The notes beneath the pieces are model-generated. The model searched no databases. It worked only from the letters and a program-made list of their open reading frames with translations, and was not told the DNA's origin. Shown here piece by piece: positions 25,542 to 33,457 of a DNA stretch of 51,258 bases; the first letter of the stretch is position 1, and each line of letters starts with the position of its first letter. A program made the position numbers and the translations under genes. Origin of the DNA: a bacterium (lineage in GTDB: Bacteria > Gemmatimonadota > Gemmatimonadetes > Gemmatimonadales > Gemmatimonadaceae); assembly GCA_027484025.1 (NCBI GenBank), contig JAIXTI010000058.1, forward strand, positions 1-51,258, given 5' to 3'.

Positions 25542-26510
25542 ATGCCGCGTGGCGACGAGTTGGAGAAGCTCCATCTGATCGGTGACGAGATGCAAGATCT
25601 GAGGGGCTACGGACGCTCGTCGTACGACGAAGACGAGGATGACGACGGCTACGGCCTTCCGTCGGACGATGGCGACTCCCTGTGGGATAGCGCCGAGGAC
25701 GACGATGAGGACGACGACGACGACGAGGACGACGACGGGTACGAAGAAGACGGCATGGTCGACGACGAGGACGACGAGGACGATCTGTTCGGTCGCCCCA
25801 TCGTGCGCCGTGGTCCCGGCCGTCCGCCCAAGAATCCGGGCGCGCCCAAGCCGGCACCGAAGTCGAAGGCCCCGAAGGCCGAGCCCAAGATCGACATCCC
25901 CGAGCCCTCGCTCGAAGATGACGGCGATGACCTCATTCTCGACGACGACGAGTCCGTCGATTCGCTCGATTCCATCGACGCGATCGATGACCTCGACATC
26001 GGCGACGACGACATGCCTGCCGCGCCGCCCAAGGCGGTGAAGGCGCCCAAGGAGCCCAAGGCACCCAAGGCCCCGAAGGCGGAAAAGGTCGAAGCGGTTG
26101 CCGAAGCCCCCAAGGCCGAACCGGTCGTCGCGAAGGCGGCCCCGGTAAAGGCGGCGCCTGCGAAGGCCCCCGCCAAGGCGCCGGCCAAGGCCGCCAAGGC
26201 CGCCAAGGCCCCGGCCAAGGCGGACAAGAAGGCGGCGCCTGCGAAGGCTCCGGCCAAGGCACCGGCAAAGGCCCCCGCCAAGGCGCCAGCCAAGGCAGCC
26301 AAAAAGGCCGCGCCCAAGAAGGCGGCCGCGAAGCCCGCTCCGAAGAAGGCCGCCCCCAAGAAGGCGGCCAAGCCGGCGCCCAAGAAGGCGGCTCCCAAGA
26401 AGGCCGCCAAGCCAGCACCGAAAAAGGCCGCCCCCAAGAAGGCGGCCAAGCCGGCGCCCAAAAAGGCCGCCCCAAAGAAGGCCGTAAAGAAGGGCGCCAA
26501 GCGCCGGTGA
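25542..26510 (+). CDS. acidic / AT-hook / histone H1-like Lys-Ala-rich protein
   Basis: A 322-residue low-complexity protein in three parts. Residues ~1-85 are extremely acidic (runs of Asp/Glu such as DDDEDDDDDEDDD). At ~88-97 follows VRRGPGRPPKNPG, a textbook AT-hook (GRP core). After a second acidic patch (~125-160), residues ~165-322 are Ala/Lys/Pro repeats (PAKAPAKA, then KPAPKKAAPKKAA) like the tails of eukaryotic H1 and bacterial H1-like proteins. It probably binds DNA or compacts chromatin, with the acidic half as a self-masking or partner-binding region; this role is inferred. A strong ribosome-binding site (GGAGG, four-base spacing) supports ATG 25542. The downstream kinase starts 7 bp after its stop. 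Confidence 0.85.
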   Translation: MPRGDELEKLHLIGDEMQDLRGYGRSSYDEDEDDDGYGLPSDDGDSLWDSAEDDDEDDDDDEDDDGYEEDGMVDDEDDEDDLFGRPIVRRGPGRPPKNPGAPKPAPKSKAPKAEPKIDIPEPSLEDDGDDLILDDDESVDSLDSIDAIDDLDIGDDDMPAAPPKAVKAPKEPKAPKAPKAEKVEAVAEAPKAEPVVAKAAPVKAAPAKAPAKAPAKAAKAAKAPAKADKKAAPAKAPAKAPAKAPAKAPAKAAKKAAPKKAAAKPAPKKAAPKKAAKPAPKKAAPKKAAKPAPKKAAPKKAAKPAPKKAAPKKAVKKGAKRR

Positions 26511-26517
26511 TGTCCCG

Positions 26518-28035
26518 GTGAGCAACACCACCGAGCAGCCGTCGATCGCACGACGGCTGCTCGACGCCCTCCCCTTCACGATCTGGTCGGTCGATCTCGA
26601 AGGGCGCATCACCGCGACCAATTACGCGTGGTCGCGGTTTGCGGTGGAGAACGGAGCACCCGCAATCGCGCCGGAATCGGCCGTGATCGGGTGCTCCGTT
26701 TTTGATAGCGTCGCCGACGACCCGTCGCGCCATCAGATCGAGCGCGCCATGGAGATGCTCAAGGACGGCCAGGTCAATACCGTCCGCTGGGAGTTTCCCT
26801 GCAGCTCGCCCGATGAGGAACGCGTCTTCCTGATGCAGGTCACCGCCATCCGTGAAGACGAGGAAGTCACCGGCTTCGTCTTCGCGACGGTGGATATCAC
26901 GCCGAACCATCGCTCGCGGGAAGCGCTCATCAACACCGGCATCGCGCTCGCCGAAGCGATCTCGCTCGACCGGGTCTACGAGGAGGTCGCGCTGCAGCTC
27001 AAGCGCGCCATTCCCTCCACCGGCTTCGTCATCGCGATCGCCGATGACGAAACGGGACGCTTCGAGATCGCGCACCGGCAGGGGTACGCCGCCTACACCC
27101 CCGACGAAATCGAGCTGCGCCTGTCGCGCGCCTGGCTCGACGCGCTCGCCACCAGCAACGTGGTCCGCGAAGCGACCCCCAACGGGCTCGAAATCACCGC
27201 CCCCCTCGTGAGCGCCGAAGGGGTGCTGGGCGCGCTCACGCTGTACGCCGAACCGCTCGAATCCGAAAGTGCGATCGAGGAGACCGAGCGCGTGCTCGCC
27301 GTCATCGCGGCCCAGACGGCGGTGGCCATCGAACGCGCCTGGCTCGTACGCCGGGTGGAGTCCAAGCGTCGCCTCGAAGCCATCGGTGAGGTCGCCGCCG
27401 GCGTCGCGCACGAACTGCGCAACCCGCTCTTCGGCATCTCGTCCGCCGCGCAGTTGCTCCTCTTCCGCTCCCGCGAAGACCCGGTCGTCGAAAAGAACGT
27501 GGGGCGCATCCTGCGTGAGGTCGAACGGCTCAACAAGATGGTGACGTCGCTCCTGGAATTCGGCCGGCCCAACGCCGTACACCTCCAGCCCGCCGACCCC
27601 GAAGTCGTCTGGGACGACATCTTGGAGGGAGAGCGCGCGCGCCTCGATACACACAACCTCTCCATCCGCCGCCTGCGTCCCGCCTCCCCCGTCCGCAGCA
27701 TGCTCGACGTGGAGCAGCTCGGGCAGGTGTTCCGCAATATTCTGGTGAACGCCTGCGACGCCGCCCCCGAAGGCTCCGAACTGGTGCTCGCCAGCCAGGT
27801 GTCGTCCGTTGGCGGCTGGCGCTGCCGCCTCACCAACGGCGGCCCCGCCATTCCCGCCGAAGTTCTCCCCCACGTCTTCGAGTTCTTCTATTCCACCAAG
27901 ACCGGTGGAACGGGTATCGGCCTCGCGCTGTGCCAGCGCATCATGGACGAACACGGCGGCACGATCAGCATCGACAGCCAGCACGAGCAGGGGACGACGC
28001 TCACCCTCACGCTGCCGGCGACGGCGGCGACATGA
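26518..28035 (+). CDS. PAS-GAF sensor histidine kinase, NtrB-like
   Basis: A 505-residue soluble kinase from GTG 26518. PAS (~10-130, LPFTIWSVDLEGRITATNYAWSR begins it), GAF (~135-285), HisKA (~285-350, H-box GVAHELRNPLFGISSAAQL, His near 297) and ATPase (~395-500: NILVNACDAAPEG, FEFFYSTKTGGTGIGLALC). The usual DTGxG motif is replaced by LTNGGPAIP, a degenerate G1 box. It sits 7 bp after the H1-like gene and 48 bp before an NtrC-family activator, which is the obvious phosphotransfer partner. Confidence 0.88.
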   Translation: MSNTTEQPSIARRLLDALPFTIWSVDLEGRITATNYAWSRFAVENGAPAIAPESAVIGCSVFDSVADDPSRHQIERAMEMLKDGQVNTVRWEFPCSSPDEERVFLMQVTAIREDEEVTGFVFATVDITPNHRSREALINTGIALAEAISLDRVYEEVALQLKRAIPSTGFVIAIADDETGRFEIAHRQGYAAYTPDEIELRLSRAWLDALATSNVVREATPNGLEITAPLVSAEGVLGALTLYAEPLESESAIEETERVLAVIAAQTAVAIERAWLVRRVESKRRLEAIGEVAAGVAHELRNPLFGISSAAQLLLFRSREDPVVEKNVGRILREVERLNKMVTSLLEFGRPNAVHLQPADPEVVWDDILEGERARLDTHNLSIRRLRPASPVRSMLDVEQLGQVFRNILVNACDAAPEGSELVLASQVSSVGGWRCRLTNGGPAIPAEVLPHVFEFFYSTKTGGTGIGLALCQRIMDEHGGTISIDSQHEQGTTLTLTLPATAAT

Positions 28036-28083
28036 GCACGATGCCGCGCAATGTTGCTCTCCTGTCCTAAAACTGGCGCATAA

Positions 28084-29388
28084 GTGCTCTCTATTTTGGT
28101 CATCGACGACGACGAGACCGTTCGCGGAACCCTGGTCGAATTCTTCGAGACGTTCGGCCACACCGCCCGCGGTGCCGCCACCGCCACCGAGGGACGCCGG
28201 CTCGCCAACGAGCACGCCCCCGACGTCGTCCTCCTCGACCTGCGCCTCCCCGACGCCAACGGCATCGTCGCCCTCGACGCCCTGCGCGCCGATGACCCCG
28301 AGCTCGCCGTCATCGTGCTCACCGGCCACGCCGACGTGCAAACCGCCGTCAACGCCATGCAGCACGGCGCCGTCGATCTGCTCGAAAAGCCCATGGACCT
28401 CGAGGCGCTCGCTGGCGCCGTCGAACGCGCCGCCAAGCGCGGCCGCCTGCAGCAGGAAGTCGCCGTCCTCCGCGCACATGCCCGCGCCGACGAGTCGTCC
28501 GCCCCGGCCCTCGCCCCCACGCTCGACGACCTCATCAATCTCGCCGCCCGCAACGCCGACGCCCCGGTCCTGCTCCAGGGCGAAACGGGAACGGGCAAGG
28601 GCTACGTCGCTCGCCAGATTCACGACCGTTCGGCACGAGACCAATCGCCCTTCGTCGAGATCAACTGCGCCTCACTCTCGACGACCTTCTTCGAGAGTGA
28701 ACTGTTCGGCCACGAACGCGGGGCCTTTACCGACGCCCGCCAAGCCAAGCGCGGCCTCCTCGAAGTCGCCGGCGAGGGCACCATTTTTCTCGACGAAATC
28801 GCCGAGATGAGCACCGACGTCCAGCCCCGGTTCCTCAAGGTGCTGGAAGAACGGACCTTCCGACGACTCGGCGGCACGACCGCCCTCCGCTCCAACGCGC
28901 GCGTCATCGGGGCCACCCACCAGCCGCTCGCCGACGCCGTCGCCGACCGCCGGTTCCGTGCCGACCTCTATTACCGGCTGCAGGTCCTCACCCTCACCCT
29001 GCCCCCGCTCCGCGCCCGTCCCGACGAAATCCTCCCCATGGCGCGCGCCTTTCTCATGAAGGGCGCCACCCTCACCCGCGCCGCCGAAGACGCCCTCGTC
29101 GCCTACCGCTGGCCCGGCAATATCCGCGAGCTCCAGAACACCCTCTGGCGCGCCGCCATTCTCGCCGAGCACGCACCCATCGACGTCGTCCACCTTGGCC
29201 TCCTTGGCGGCTCCGTCGCCCCAGCCAGCAGCGAGCCGGCGAACCAGCTCCGCACCCTCGAAGAAGCCGAACGCGAAGCCATCCGCATCGCTCTCGACGC
29301 CCACGACGGCAACCGCTCCGCCGCCGCCAGAGCGCTCGGCATCGCCCGTTCCACGCTCCTCGAAAAGCTGAAAAAGTTCGGCCTCTGA
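28084..29388 (+). CDS. NtrC-family sigma54-dependent response regulator
   Basis: A 434-residue activator. Receiver (1-115: ILVIDDDETVRGTL, phospho-Asp in VVLLDLRLP, Lys in LLEKPMDLE). AAA+ domain (~145-370) with Walker A GETGTGKG (~164), ELFGHERGAFTDA, Walker B GTIFLDEIAEM and arginine-finger region FRADLYYRL. A Fis-type helix-turn-helix closes the protein (GNRSAAARALGIARSTLLEKL). The sigma54-contacting loop is GAFTDA (~212) instead of GAFTGA. It starts at GTG 28084. It would open sigma54 promoters when phosphorylated by the upstream kinase. Confidence 0.92.
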   Translation: MLSILVIDDDETVRGTLVEFFETFGHTARGAATATEGRRLANEHAPDVVLLDLRLPDANGIVALDALRADDPELAVIVLTGHADVQTAVNAMQHGAVDLLEKPMDLEALAGAVERAAKRGRLQQEVAVLRAHARADESSAPALAPTLDDLINLAARNADAPVLLQGETGTGKGYVARQIHDRSARDQSPFVEINCASLSTTFFESELFGHERGAFTDARQAKRGLLEVAGEGTIFLDEIAEMSTDVQPRFLKVLEERTFRRLGGTTALRSNARVIGATHQPLADAVADRRFRADLYYRLQVLTLTLPPLRARPDEILPMARAFLMKGATLTRAAEDALVAYRWPGNIRELQNTLWRAAILAEHAPIDVVHLGLLGGSVAPASSEPANQLRTLEEAEREAIRIALDAHDGNRSAAARALGIARSTLLEKLKKFGL

Positions 29389-29696
29389 GGACCGCCGGAA
29401 CCCAAGGAAGAATTCTGCCCATTGCTCTTTAAAGGCAGTTCTCGGTGGCCTCCGTCCCTCCGTGTCTCCCGGACAGGCTGTTGACCACCATCTGGGAGGC
29501 ACGGAGAAACAGAGGCAGGGAGAACCGACTGCACGGAATCAGTTGACTGGTTTTCGGTCTATATGGCGCCAGTCGTCGAAAATCGGACAGGGCAAAAGAA
29601 TCAGCTTTGTGACAAAAAACTGATCCAAGCAATTCAATAGCAATCACTTAGGTGTTCCACTGCAACTCCGGCCCGCTTCTCGCACTACGGCAGGGC
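29389..29696. other. 308-bp intergenic region with an imperfect inverted repeat
   Basis: No convincing gene is seen. GCCTCCGTCCCTCCGTG... (29448-29473) and its partner (29491-29516) form 26-bp arms with 21 matches and a 17-nt loop, able to fold as a hairpin. The rest (29540-29690) is less GC-rich and may hold the promoter of the single-domain receiver gene, but no clear -35/-10 pair was found. Confidence 0.5.
29448..29516. repeat. inverted pair of the dispersed 26-bp repeat, copies 2 and 3
   Basis: The two arms are diverged copies of the pyrimidine-rich repeat also found at 6332-6357; the 15-mer TTTCTCCGTGCCTCC is identical between copy 1 and the right arm (reverse complement 29495-29509). 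The inverted arrangement gives a 69-bp hairpin after the NtrC-family gene, possibly a transcript-end structure. Confidence 0.55.
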
Positions 29697-30107
29697 ATGA
29701 AGACCGAAGCTGCTGTAAAGTCGGTGCTCGTCGTAGAGGACGAGCAGAGCATCCGCGACATCCTTGTCGAGCTGTTCGAAGTTGATGGGAACGTTGTGAC
29801 CTCCGCCGAGCTTCTTCCTGAGGCATTGGAAAAGCTGCGGACTCAGCGCTTCGACCTCATCGTGACCGACCTCCGCCTCGGTGGAAAGCGCGACGGTGGG
29901 CTGCAGGTGATGGCGCTCGCCGGCATGCTCTCTCCCGATGCCATGGTTTTGGTGCTGACGGCGTATCCGGACGATTCCAACCGGCAGGCGTCCTTCAGAC
30001 TCGGTGCACTGCATTTCCTCGAAAAACCGGTAGACCTGGCCACCATCGCCAATCATGCGGCGGCGGTCGGCGTCAAAACCGCTTTCGAAATCAGCGTGAC
30101 GCAGTAA
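29697..30107 (+). CDS. single-domain response regulator (receiver only)
   Basis: A 136-residue receiver: VLVVEDEQSIRDILVEL (acidic pocket), phospho-Asp in FDLIVTDLRLGG, Thr in VLVLTAYPDD, Lys in FLEKPVDLA. There is no output domain, so it acts as a phosphate relay, sink or protein-interaction switch, perhaps for the receiver-bearing or orphan kinases nearby. ATG 29697 gives the compact domain; GTG 29652 would add 15 residues of no recognisable kind. Confidence 0.85.
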   Translation: MKTEAAVKSVLVVEDEQSIRDILVELFEVDGNVVTSAELLPEALEKLRTQRFDLIVTDLRLGGKRDGGLQVMALAGMLSPDAMVLVLTAYPDDSNRQASFRLGALHFLEKPVDLATIANHAAAVGVKTAFEISVTQ

Positions 30108-30333
30108 TCAGCAGTCCTGAAACACCGTCCCCTCGGGGCGGGCACAATCGCGCAATCGCGTCGACAAAAATCGCTTGGTCGTTCCGGTGGGTGGTGGGTG
30201 ATACTGGGGAGTGTCACACGGGCGGCCAAGCGAGTCGACATCGATCAGCGCGATTTGTGCATTCAGGACTCGGCATGCACAGCTTTTCGCACGCAGCATG
30301 CCACACATTTCGACGCCTTCCGGCCGGCCCAAC

Positions 30334-31197
30334 ATGAGCACCCTCCCGAATCCGCTTGGAGGGGAACGCCGCTTTTATGCGTGGCGGGGCTGGCAGGTTG
30401 CCTACGTCGTTCGCGGTCATGGCGACCCCCTCGTCTTCATCCACTCCATCCATGCCGCGGCATGGAGCGCCGAGTGGCGCCAGAACGTCCCGGCACTGGC
30501 GGAGCAGCACACCTGCTACGCCATCGACCTGCTGGGCTTCGGCGCATCCGACCGTCCGCCCATCGACTACACGGCGCCGCTCTACCTCGACCTCATCCAC
30601 GATTTTCTGCGTGATGTGGTCGGAGAGCCGTCGCTACTCGTGGGGTCGTCGCTCGGTGCCACGTACGCCGTGGCGATCGCCGACACCCACCCTGAGCTCG
30701 TGCGCGCCGTCGTCGCGGTGGGTCCCGCCGGTGTCTCGCGACTCTTGAACTACGGCGGCAGCGCCGGGACGGTCGTACAGGGGCTCTTTCGCACGCCCGT
30801 CGTCGGCAAGGCGCTCTTTGGCGCGCTCGTCTCACGCGCCAGCATCCGCTTTTTCCTCAAGGACATTTACGCCTTCGGCCTCGACCGCACCGCCGAAGAG
30901 CTCTACTGGCTGAGCGCCAACCAGCCCAACTCCCGGTATGCGCCGTCAGCCTTCGTGGGGATGCGCCTCAACCACGATATCCGCAGCGCCATTGGCCGAC
31001 TCCAGTGCCCGCTCGTCATTGCCTGGGGCACCGAAGCGTCGCAGACGCCGTACCGTGAGGCCAAAACGGTACTCGCCGCCGCGCCCAACGCCGAGTTCAT
31101 GCCCTTCAATGCGGGCGACCTGCCGCACGAAGAAGCACCGCTCGACTTCAACATCGCCATCACGGCCTTCGCCGACCGTCTGGCGGCCACGGTCTGA
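30334..31197 (+). CDS. alpha/beta-hydrolase
   Basis: A 287-residue alpha/beta-hydrolase fold protein. The strand-turn LVFIHSIHAAAWSAEW holds the oxyanion region, the nucleophile elbow is LVGSSLGATYA (Ser in GSSLG), and the late His is in AGDLPHEEAP; GTEASQTPYRE precedes it. The lid is helical. Substrate unknown (ester, lactone or epoxide are all possible). ATG 30334 was chosen over upstream in-frame starts because homology begins at GERRFYAWRGWQVAY. A 226-bp non-coding stretch upstream shows no clear promoter. Confidence 0.82.
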   Translation: MSTLPNPLGGERRFYAWRGWQVAYVVRGHGDPLVFIHSIHAAAWSAEWRQNVPALAEQHTCYAIDLLGFGASDRPPIDYTAPLYLDLIHDFLRDVVGEPSLLVGSSLGATYAVAIADTHPELVRAVVAVGPAGVSRLLNYGGSAGTVVQGLFRTPVVGKALFGALVSRASIRFFLKDIYAFGLDRTAEELYWLSANQPNSRYAPSAFVGMRLNHDIRSAIGRLQCPLVIAWGTEASQTPYREAKTVLAAAPNAEFMPFNAGDLPHEEAPLDFNIAITAFADRLAATV

Positions 31198-31294
31198 CTC
31201 GGCGCACGCCCATGGCCGGTGTAGCGCATCGTGGCAGCGTGAGGAAAAGTCCGTCCCCGCAAGGCTCGACCGAAAGACGTATATTTGCCCGTCC

Positions 31295-31825
31295 ATGGCC
31301 GAGTCTCCTGTTCCGCTTCTGCGCGCTCATGCGCGCCACGCCCCGTGGAATGCCCGCGGGCTAGCCGCGCATGCCGCGGCGCTCGTCGATTCCGCTGGCG
31401 TCAAGCCGACCAACGCGTCGGCCCGTGCGATGCCGAGCGCGCGCGCGGTGCGTTTTTACGTTGCCAACGGGTTGCTCGATCGCCCCGAAGGCGCGGGCAC
31501 CGCCGCCACGTATGGCTATCGCCATCTCCTGCAGCTGCTCGCGATCAAGATCCGTCAGCGAGAAGGACAAACGCTCGACGCCATCAAGATCGAGATGAAG
31601 GAGACCACCGGCGACGCGCTCGAACGTCGCGTGGCGGCGTCGCTCGCTCCCGCACTCGCCATCTCGCAGGACCCCGTGCAGAAGAATGGCAATCCGGTCG
31701 CGGCCTGGCGCCGCATCAGCATTGCCGATGGTATCGAACTGCACGTTCGTGACGATTCACCCGCCGCGCAGGACGACACACTCGTCACCCTGCGCGACAC
31801 CATGCGCCGTCAGCTCGGCGTGTAA
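31295..31825 (+). CDS. MerR-like transcriptional regulator
   Basis: A 176-residue protein with a MerR-type winged helix-turn-helix in residues ~48-110: ARAVRFYVANGLLDRPEGAG, then YGYRHLLQLLAIKIRQREGQTLDAI. The first recognition helix region is replaced by an unusual Ala-rich stretch and the C-terminal part lacks metal-binding Cys. It is 15 bp upstream of serA on the same strand, so it may regulate the serine cluster in cis. The effector is unknown. Confidence 0.75.
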   Translation: MAESPVPLLRAHARHAPWNARGLAAHAAALVDSAGVKPTNASARAMPSARAVRFYVANGLLDRPEGAGTAATYGYRHLLQLLAIKIRQREGQTLDAIKIEMKETTGDALERRVAASLAPALAISQDPVQKNGNPVAAWRRISIADGIELHVRDDSPAAQDDTLVTLRDTMRRQLGV

Positions 31826-31840
31826 CTCCTGGCAAACTCA

Positions 31841-33442
31841 ATGTTCCGCGTTCTTGTTACAGACGAAGTCGATCAGGAAGGGCTCGCGCTCCTCGCCGCT
31901 GAGCCACAGCTGCAGGTAGATGAAGTCCCTACGCTCCCCAAAGACGAACTGCTCGCGCGCATTGGCGAGTACGATGCCATCGTGGGACGCAGCGCCACCC
32001 GCATCAGCGCGGAACTCCTCAAGGCCGGTACCAAACTCAAAGTCGTCGGCCGTGCTGGCGTAGGGATCGACAACATCGCACTCGATGTCGCGACGTCGTT
32101 GGGCATTGCCGTCATCAACGCGCCGGCGGGTAACACCGTCGCCGTCGCCGAACTCTTCTTCGGTGCCACCATCGGTCTGCTGCGTCAGTTGCCGCGCGCG
32201 GCCGAGGTGATGAGCAACGGCGGCTGGGACCGCAACAGCTTCCTCGGACGCGAACTCAAGGGCAAAACGCTCGGCATCGTCGGCCTCGGACGCATTGGCA
32301 GTGAAGTCGCGCTGCGCGCACACGCCTTCGGCATGACGGTCGTGGCATTCGATCCGTACATCGCCGATGAACGCTTTACTGCGCTGCGCGTACGCCGCGC
32401 GCCATCGCTCGATGCGCTGCTCGCCGAAGCGAATATCCTGTCCATGCATGTCCCGCTCACCGACGAAACGAAGGGGATGATCGGCAAGCGCGAACTCGCG
32501 CGCCTCCCCAATCGGTCGGTGGTCGTGAACATGGCGCGCGGTGGCATCGTCGACGAAGCGGCGCTGCTCGCCGCGCTCGAAGGCGATCAGCTGCGCGGCG
32601 CCGTGCTCGATGTGTTCAGCGCCGAGCCCCTCGCGAAAGACTCGCCCCTGCGCCAGGCTCCAAACCTGTTGCTGCTCCCGCACCTTGGCGCCAACACCGT
32701 CGAAGCGCAGCGCAACGTGTCGCGCGACGTGTGCCTCGCGGTGCGCGATGCGCTGCTGCGCAACGATCTCAGCAAGAGCATCAACGTCGCCGGTGGCGCC
32801 GGTGAGTGGAGTGATCTTCAGCCCGCCATGCTCGTCGCGCGCCGTGCGGCCGCGGTGGCGCGCGCCGTCCTCGCCGACCAAGGCATGCGCGCGGTGCGCC
32901 GTGTGGCGCTGCGCGTCAGCCCCGACCTCGCCCATGGTACCGGAGCATTGCTCGCGGCCGTCGCCGCGGGTGTGCTCGAAGGGGTCATCGAAACCGATCG
33001 TCTCAATCTCATCAATGCGCGCTCACTCGCCGAAGCCCGCGGTCTCGAGCTCAGCGTCGGCGAGTCGGCCGAACTCGGCGCGCGCACGGTGGAAGTCGCG
33101 CTCGCCGGCGGCATGCAGCAGTTGGCGGTGAGCGGTGTGGCCCCTGAAGGGAGCACACCGCGCCTCACGCAGATCGGGTCGTTCCACATCGACGTGAACC
33201 CGCGACAGACGCTGCTCATTCTCACCAACCACGACGTCCCCGGTGTCATCGGACGCGTGGGTACGCTACTCGGCGAGCAGTCGGTGAACATCGCCGAATA
33301 TCACCAGGCGCGACTCGCGCAGGGTGGCGATGCCCTCGCTGCCGTGTCGGTCGACGGTGAAGTGAGCGAAGTGACGCGTAAGGCGCTGCTCGAACTCCCC
33401 GACGTCATCACGGCGAGTGTCGTACACTTCCGCGACGAATAA
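31841..33442 (+). CDS. serA: D-3-phosphoglycerate dehydrogenase
   Basis: A 533-residue, full-length long-form PGDH, first step of serine synthesis (3-phosphoglycerate to phosphohydroxypyruvate with NAD). Substrate-binding N-terminus (VGRSATRISAELLK, GRAGVGIDNIAL), NAD-binding Rossmann motif GIVGLGRIGSEVALRAHAFG (~146-165), catalytic Arg in NMARGGIVDEAAL, Glu in AVLDVFSAEPL and His in LLPHLGANTVEAQ. An allosteric substrate-binding domain (~310-450) and a C-terminal ACT domain (~460-533, LLILTNHDVPGVIGRVG) predict serine feedback control. Such enzymes can also reduce 2-oxoglutarate, which fits its neighbour. Confidence 0.95.
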   Translation: MFRVLVTDEVDQEGLALLAAEPQLQVDEVPTLPKDELLARIGEYDAIVGRSATRISAELLKAGTKLKVVGRAGVGIDNIALDVATSLGIAVINAPAGNTVAVAELFFGATIGLLRQLPRAAEVMSNGGWDRNSFLGRELKGKTLGIVGLGRIGSEVALRAHAFGMTVVAFDPYIADERFTALRVRRAPSLDALLAEANILSMHVPLTDETKGMIGKRELARLPNRSVVVNMARGGIVDEAALLAALEGDQLRGAVLDVFSAEPLAKDSPLRQAPNLLLLPHLGANTVEAQRNVSRDVCLAVRDALLRNDLSKSINVAGGAGEWSDLQPAMLVARRAAAVARAVLADQGMRAVRRVALRVSPDLAHGTGALLAAVAAGVLEGVIETDRLNLINARSLAEARGLELSVGESAELGARTVEVALAGGMQQLAVSGVAPEGSTPRLTQIGSFHIDVNPRQTLLILTNHDVPGVIGRVGTLLGEQSVNIAEYHQARLAQGGDALAAVSVDGEVSEVTRKALLELPDVITASVVHFRDE

Positions 33443-33457
33443 CGGCGCGGTGCAGTC

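Noticed and set aside
28068..28085. Possible sigma54 promoter (TGGCGC...TGCT) before the NtrC-family gene
   Set aside because: The GG and GC elements are one base too close for the required -24/-12 spacing.
25933..28644. Long minus-strand frame of 903 codons opposite the H1-like, kinase and activator genes
   Set aside because: It is a GC-driven shadow: the protein is low complexity with no domain, while the plus strand carries clear domains throughout.
30108..30333. Intergenic hairpin CCCCTCGGGG near 30130
   Set aside because: The stem is very short and lacks a T-tract; nothing else in this 226-bp region could be supported.
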